A DNA stretch of 64,000 bases from Elysia chlorotica (taxonomy: Eukaryota; Mollusca; Gastropoda; Plakobranchidae). The DNA lies in the NCBI GenBank assembly GCA_003991915.1, contig RQTK01000535.1, forward strand, positions 62,001-126,000, in the 5' to 3' direction. Positions 58,891 to 64,000 of this stretch are shown one piece after another; positions within the stretch are counted from its first letter, which is position 1, and each line of letters opens with the position of its first letter. Under the pieces are notes generated by a model. The model saw only the letters and a list, made by a program, of their open reading frames with translations, was not told the origin of the DNA and did no database searches. Both the position numbers and the translations under genes were made by a program.

Positions 58891-58934
58891 TATAGGCCTC
58901 CTGCAGGCCTGACTCCTGAGCCCCCCCCCCCCCC
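58814..58934. repeat. (CTGT)n(CT)n array followed by poly(C)
   Basis: CTGT units, CT units to 58886, unique sequence, then 14–16 C at 58919–58934. Confidence 0.95.
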
Positions 58935-59296
58935 GCCCCTCTAAAAAATTGTTTCGTCCATAGATTGCTTTTAATAAAACCACTACGAATTTTCTGTTAT
59001 AACATCATAAGCCGCATCTGCCAATTTCAGTTCATCAAATTAGCATCCCCTGTCTGCGCGGGATAGCTTCTGCAGATTGCAGAGGCGTGCGGCAGCAGAC
59101 AATCACGCTAAGCTTGCAATCACAACCTGGAGAGTGATTCACTTCCAGTCCTAGACTGGCTTCACCACAGATATACAGCATGTTTTAAGAGATGTCAACA
59201 GTACGCCAAAAACCGCATTTTTTTTACGCATTTACTCCTTTGTATAATTAAAAACACGTTGGTGGTTTGTACATTTGGCAACAGTTTACAATGTGC

Positions 59297-59374
59297 GGGT
59301 ATAGATTCAAAATAAGTACACCTGATATCGCCGAAGGGTATAGATTCAAAATAAGTACACCTGATATCGCCGAA
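59297..59374. repeat. Two-copy 39-bp tandem duplication, identical
   Basis: GGGTATAGATTCAAAATAAG...ATATCGCCGAA occurs twice in tandem without differences. Confidence 0.96.
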
Positions 59375-60126
59375 CAACGTTTAAATCTAAAATAATATCA
59401 TCTTATTACTACGCCATAAAGTAAAGTGTAATATTTTTTGTGTTGAAAAAGAAAATGTACACTTTTTTATTAGAAATATCACAGGTCGAACTTAGCATGT
59501 CCAGAGACGTAAACGTAAAGATAATAGTTAGTTTCTAAATGATCAACGTCATCAACCAGGACCGAGCCGGACATCTTTCTAATAGCCAGCCCATTTCCTC
59601 CAGAGAGGTTTTTAACACTAGATAAATCCATTCTTACTTGGTTACTCCTGGTGACTTTTCAGAAAAAGACATGAAAAAACAAAACAAAAAACAAACAAAC
59701 AACAACAACAAAACGAAAAAAAACAACAAAAAAAACTGTAGATCTATCTGTGAACCAAGATTTGCGTTATTCTCAACCCACATGCCTAGCATGTCAGGAC
59801 CACTGAACATCAGGTGAATGGACATTATCGACCCATAACCACGTAATGAATGGTCGTTTGTTTGAACCCAGCGCAGCCGGTGTTAAACACACGCTCTGTA
59901 GACGCAAGGTTAATGGTGTTAACTGAATGTTCCCCATGTCCCCGCCCTATTAAACATAAATAAATAAAACCAGCGGCAGGCGGTGGTCGTTTTGGCTACG
60001 AGTTGACCAGATCGACTAACTGGTTCACGACATGCTAGTTCATGACTAAGTGAGATGTTTGGGCCAAGAAAGAGGTGATGGAAAGGGAGGAAACAGGCAT
60101 ACAATAGAGAGAGAAAGAGAGGGATG

Positions 60127-60364
60127 GAGAGAGAGAGAGAGAGAGAGAGAGGGAGATTAAGGAAGTATTGGATTTAAAATATTAGAAGTACAATACTCTA
60201 CATCAGCATGTTGATAGGAATCGGATAGGGTAGGGTGTTAGATAGGATATCGAGGGAGAATAGCATAGATAGATACCCGTAGTGGGACGCAGATAAAGAC
60301 ATGGCATAGGGAGAGAGATAGATAGATAGATAGATAAATAGATAGACAGATAAAGAGAGAGAGC

Positions 60365-60396
<32 letters not shown>
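60127..60396. repeat. (GA)n, (GATA)n and (GA)n cluster
   Basis: GA at 60127–60151, GATA/GACA at 60311–60350, GA at 60353–60396. Confidence 0.93.
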
Positions 60397-60398
<2 letters not shown>

Positions 60399-60628
60399 CA
60401 ACGAACGAGATGGATTGACAGAGACATCGTTACTTCACACAAAGAGACGTAGTTCCTAAAATAAGAATTATTAAAGGTTATGCACGCTTTATTTACGGGC
60501 AGGGAAATATATCCGATGATTTATACTTCTAAAAATCATATATTCTCCTTTTCTGTGAAAACCTACCCATGTGGATACAAATAAAAAAGATGATGCCAAA
60601 ATAGATCTAAAGAATTGAGGTGGGAAAA

Positions 60629-60694
60629 CAATATATTTAGAGAAATGAGTTACATAAAGAGCAATATATTTAAAGAAATGAGTTACATAAAGAG
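60629..60694. repeat. Two-copy 33-bp tandem duplication
   Basis: CAATATATTTAGAGAAATGA...AGAG repeats with a 33-bp period and one G/A difference. Confidence 0.93.
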
Positions 60695-61140
60695 CAACGA
60701 TACTTTAAAGAATTGCGTAAAAAATCTTCGACTTCCTGCGGCCGTGCCAGGTGAAAAGGAACTGAGACAGTACTACGTCAGACAAACATCAAGTCTAGAC
60801 GTAAAAAGCAAGGGAAACAGCAAGGTGGGTGGACAGGTCAAGGAAGAAAGTATAATCAATCCCCTGATCTGTGTGTGACCTTTTTGACGGTCACTATGTC
60901 AACGTAAAAGGTTGACAACTTGATGCTAAATCGAGACAGTAAAAGTCTATTCGGAAATGAGAAATATTTAAAAAGACATAAAAAGATAGACAGAAAGGTT
61001 ACGTGTAGGCAGATTAAAGAAATCTAGGTTAATGTATATTTTCTCTCCCTCCCCCCCCCCCTCTTTCCTCAGAGACTAGCAAAATTACTATTTCTCTACT
61101 CTTTCACCATCAGCACTGTTATCTTGCTGTTGTTGCCTTT

Positions 61141-61255
61141 CCCCCTTCTTCTTTTTCTTCTTCTTCTTTCGGATCTTCGTTGTCTTGTCTTTTTCTTCTT
61201 CTTCTTCTTCTTTTTCTTCTTCTTAGACTTTCTTTCTTCTTCTTCTCTCCTTAGC
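61141..61255. repeat. (TTC)n imperfect microsatellite
   Basis: CTT units with interruptions on the plus strand. Confidence 0.9.
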
Positions 61256-61618
61256 CCTAACATTATTAAGACTTATTATGCACTACAGTGCCATGTTAAA
61301 AGAGACAACGAACATGATACTCGAAAGGACGCCTTAAAGTGGAAACAGGAAAGCGGGGAAACCTTGACATATCAAGAGACCTGGCCTCTTCATTGCTGGT
61401 AATATGAAATATTTTAGCATTTTGTCGGAAACAACGAAAGCAAACTCATGTAGTTGTCAACTTGGGAGTGCTAGTGAGAGTTGAGCCAAGATAAATTATG
61501 ATAGTGAGCCTTGTTTAAGGAAAAAGAAGATTAAAAAAAGAAAATCGCAGTGCCAATCTCAGAGTAGGAATAAATAAGGGAGTGAGAGAGTGAGAATAGT
61601 GGGGAGAGGAAAAGATGG

Positions 61619-61621
<3 letters not shown>

Positions 61622-61655
<34 letters not shown>
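61622..61655. repeat. (GA)n microsatellite
   Basis: About 17 units. Confidence 0.96.
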
Positions 61656-61659
<4 letters not shown>

Positions 61660-62105
61660 GAAAAGGGGAAAAGAGGGAAGGAGAAATATTTTAACTACCA
61701 TCAGAGACGCAAGATAGTAAGAAATATTAACATTTAAAAAAGGAAAACAAAAACACACCGCATCCACTAAAAAATCACCACAAGCAAATAATCCTTACAC
61801 CTCCAAAGCAGAAAACCGCCAAGATAGGCAGCAATGAGTAAGATTCAAACATGAGTAGGAAACATCCAACGAGAGCCGAAATTAGAGGCCCCAGGTGGGG
61901 TAAATTAGAGAGAATTTACTCTTAATGCGTGTTTTGTTCTGCACCTAAGTCGCTCTCAAGGGCTCTTTATCCTAAATAAACCCCAAACATGACAAGTTTT
62001 GAGACAGACGAGTCTGAGCCTGAGACATCAGGCCGCACCTAGTATGTGCCACTAGGTTCAGGCAGACTCACTGGTGGTCAGCGGATCAGTTTCTTCTGTT
62101 TTGAA

Positions 62106-62390
62106 GCCTGCAAACACGAATATAACATACACTACACCCACACTACGGAACTAAGTCGCACATACACATAAGAGACCTTGCGATATACACAGTGGTAACA
62201 AGACATAAACACGCCTCTTAGCCATGGGATTTTCCGATTGCTTACTGGCTCCCTAAGTCTGGGATAGATCTATGATTGGACGCTCGTGTAGTTGCCCCTA
62301 ATATCGTCTTCGTTTTCGCCCCATTGCAAGGCCTGCAATAACATAGACACACCCACACATACTAAGTCGCCCATACACACAAACATGGAG
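62106..62390. repeat. Local duplication with a repeat between its arms
   Basis: GCCTGCAAACACGAATATAA...GGAACTAAGTCGC at 62106–62172 recurs in altered form, GCCTGCAATAACATAGACAC...ACTAAGTCGC, at 62331–62388. R1 copy E lies between the arms. Confidence 0.6.
62235..62310 (-). repeat. Dispersed repeat family R1, copy E (partial)
   Basis: Minus strand reads GAAAACGAAGACGATATTAG, GAGCGTCCAATCATAGATCT and ATCCCAGACTTAGGGAG, matching the 5' half of copies A and B. The 3' half is absent. Confidence 0.65.
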
Positions 62391-63056
62391 CAGACGAAAG
62401 CCATAATTAACGGCCTCTCGCCGTCCTCGGTTGACCGACACAGATCAGAGTCAGACCAGCTGGACAGTGGACTGCGCTCGGCAGACCTGTCTGGACAGAC
62501 GGTCACAGGGGTTCTCACGCTTTCAATAGTCTAACTACGTTTGTGTATGCAGTTGTGTGTTAATTAAAAAATTCCTATAAGGTTATTTTTACATTTAAAC
62601 AAAGATGGCATTTTACTATGTTTTTAAGGATTATCAACACATGTGAAGAGTAAAAAAAAAAAGAATTATTTGATATTCAAACGCCAACCTCTATCAAATT
62701 AAGTGAATTTTTACCTTTTGTCTTTATTTTTGTATATCAACCCGTTAGACATGATTTCGGAACACAGTCACGTTTCTACACAGTATGTACACATGTACTG
62801 GATCATGATCAAAATAAGCGTGCTCTTTGCCCTCTGTTGAAATAATTATAAAATAAGGGGGGAAAGTATGTCATTGTCCACTATCTGAGGACTCCTGAAA
62901 CCATAAGGGGAGAAAGTGACCCGGAAGGATCAGTCATTTCATTCTTTCTTTTCTCTTCGCTTTCCTGATTAGTGATTACACAGACATAACCGTGGGCGGG
63001 CAGCGGGGTGCTTAGCTTTCTTTTGTTCTGCCAAGTTCATTCGCTTCCATTCTATT

Positions 63057-63058
<2 letters not shown>

Positions 63059-63093
<35 letters not shown>

Positions 63094-63198
63094 CGCTAAG
63101 AGAAGAAAAAGAAGAAGAAGAAGAAGAAGAAGAAGAAGAAGAAGAAGAAGAAGAAGAAGAAGAAGAAGAAGAAGAAGAAGAAGAAGAAGAAGAAGAAA
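63059..63198. repeat. (TC)n and (GAA)n arrays
   Basis: TC to 63090, a short spacer, then about 30 GAA units at 63101–63198. Confidence 0.97.
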
Positions 63199-64000
63199 TT
63201 TTCAACAGGCTTTCTTAGATCTGTAATATTCTCTATAGAGGGAGGGAGAGAATTCTCTCCCTCTCTCCGGGTTTAACGTCTCCTAGGTTCCCCTGGGGGG
63301 CCCTATACGGCGAATCTCTTAGATCCGCTTGATCCTAAACCTTTATAACTGGTCCAACCTATCCATTCGATGTTACAGATTCTTCACTTTCACCATTCTA
63401 CCAAAAGGTGTAACACGGTGAAGGCAATAGAAAATAGGCCTCCAATAAATACAGTAAAAAAAGGCTTTGCCTTGGCAAGGCCACCGGTTTCTTTGTCCTC
63501 AACCTTGTATGGTTCAACGTTGACACATGTATACGAATTTCACAAGGGTACGCAATTCGCAGAGATAAAACGATATTCCCGGATGAATGGAATAAAACCG
63601 TAAAGGCAGTTATGTGCCTGGACGCGTAGTGTTATTAATGTTTACAATAATCCAGAGAAGTGGAAAGGATAGGCCTCAGGTTTACAGCAGATCAGCTGCT
63701 TAAGTCACACTCCCGTCATAGATACATGACTGCACACCTAGTTTTGTTAACTGACGCACGATAAAACATATGAGTCACGCGATTACAATGACAAAAATGA
63801 CAAAGTTCACATGGAATTACTTTCCTATTCAAGGTTTATATTTGGGCTCAAGAGCCTCTTAAAGAGACATTATCCATGGTTTGCCCAAACAAGGTGGGAG
63901 TTTGTAAGGTCTTAAAAACATAAAGTGAATTGATACTTCTGGCCGACCCCCCCCGCCCCCCACAAAAAAAAAATCAAAGGCCCCACCTCCCCCCCCCCCC

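Overview
This is a 64-kb piece of an animal nuclear genome. Both recognisable genes are intron-containing with GT–AG splice sites. There are no operons, Shine-Dalgarno sites or CRISPR arrays. The DNA is AT-rich and full of microsatellites ((GA/CT)n, (GATA)n, (CTGT)n), tRNA-derived SINE copies and short tandem duplications. Together with invertebrate-looking orthologues of two conserved genes, this suggests a lophotrochozoan, most likely a gastropod mollusc. The taxon is inferred, not proven.

Layout. (1) 1–13.1 kb, plus strand: a complete tryptophan 2,3-dioxygenase gene (TDO2 type) in 13 coding exons, 417 aa, with an intact reading frame and all expected catalytic and haem residues. Its introns carry SINE fragments, a short non-LTR reverse-transcriptase relic and microsatellites. 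(2) 13.1–24.4 kb: convergent intergenic/3'UTR DNA with no supported gene. (3) 24.4–55.5 kb, minus strand: an ANKRD50 orthologue with an N-terminal P-loop NTPase, about 17 ankyrin repeats and a long disordered tail, in six coding exons. A 23.5-kb intron loaded with microsatellites separates exons 2 and 3. (4) 55.5–64 kb: the region 5' of ANKRD50, repeats only.

The two genes converge tail to tail and I see no functional link between them. TDO starts the kynurenine pathway of tryptophan breakdown. ANKRD50 is linked in mammals to SNX27–retromer endosomal recycling.

The points most worth checking: ANKRD50 has two frame-breaking lesions in adjacent exons (a net loss of about 55 nt in exon 4 with an in-frame TGA, and one missing base in exon 5). 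Splice phase points to a previously unnoticed 3'-terminal ANKRD50 exon at 24432–24564, which would replace the read-through stop. A dispersed repeat family of unknown class is present in five copies. A degenerate GATAAAAT-type minisatellite abuts ANKRD50 exon 3. I found no wholly new multi-gene system.
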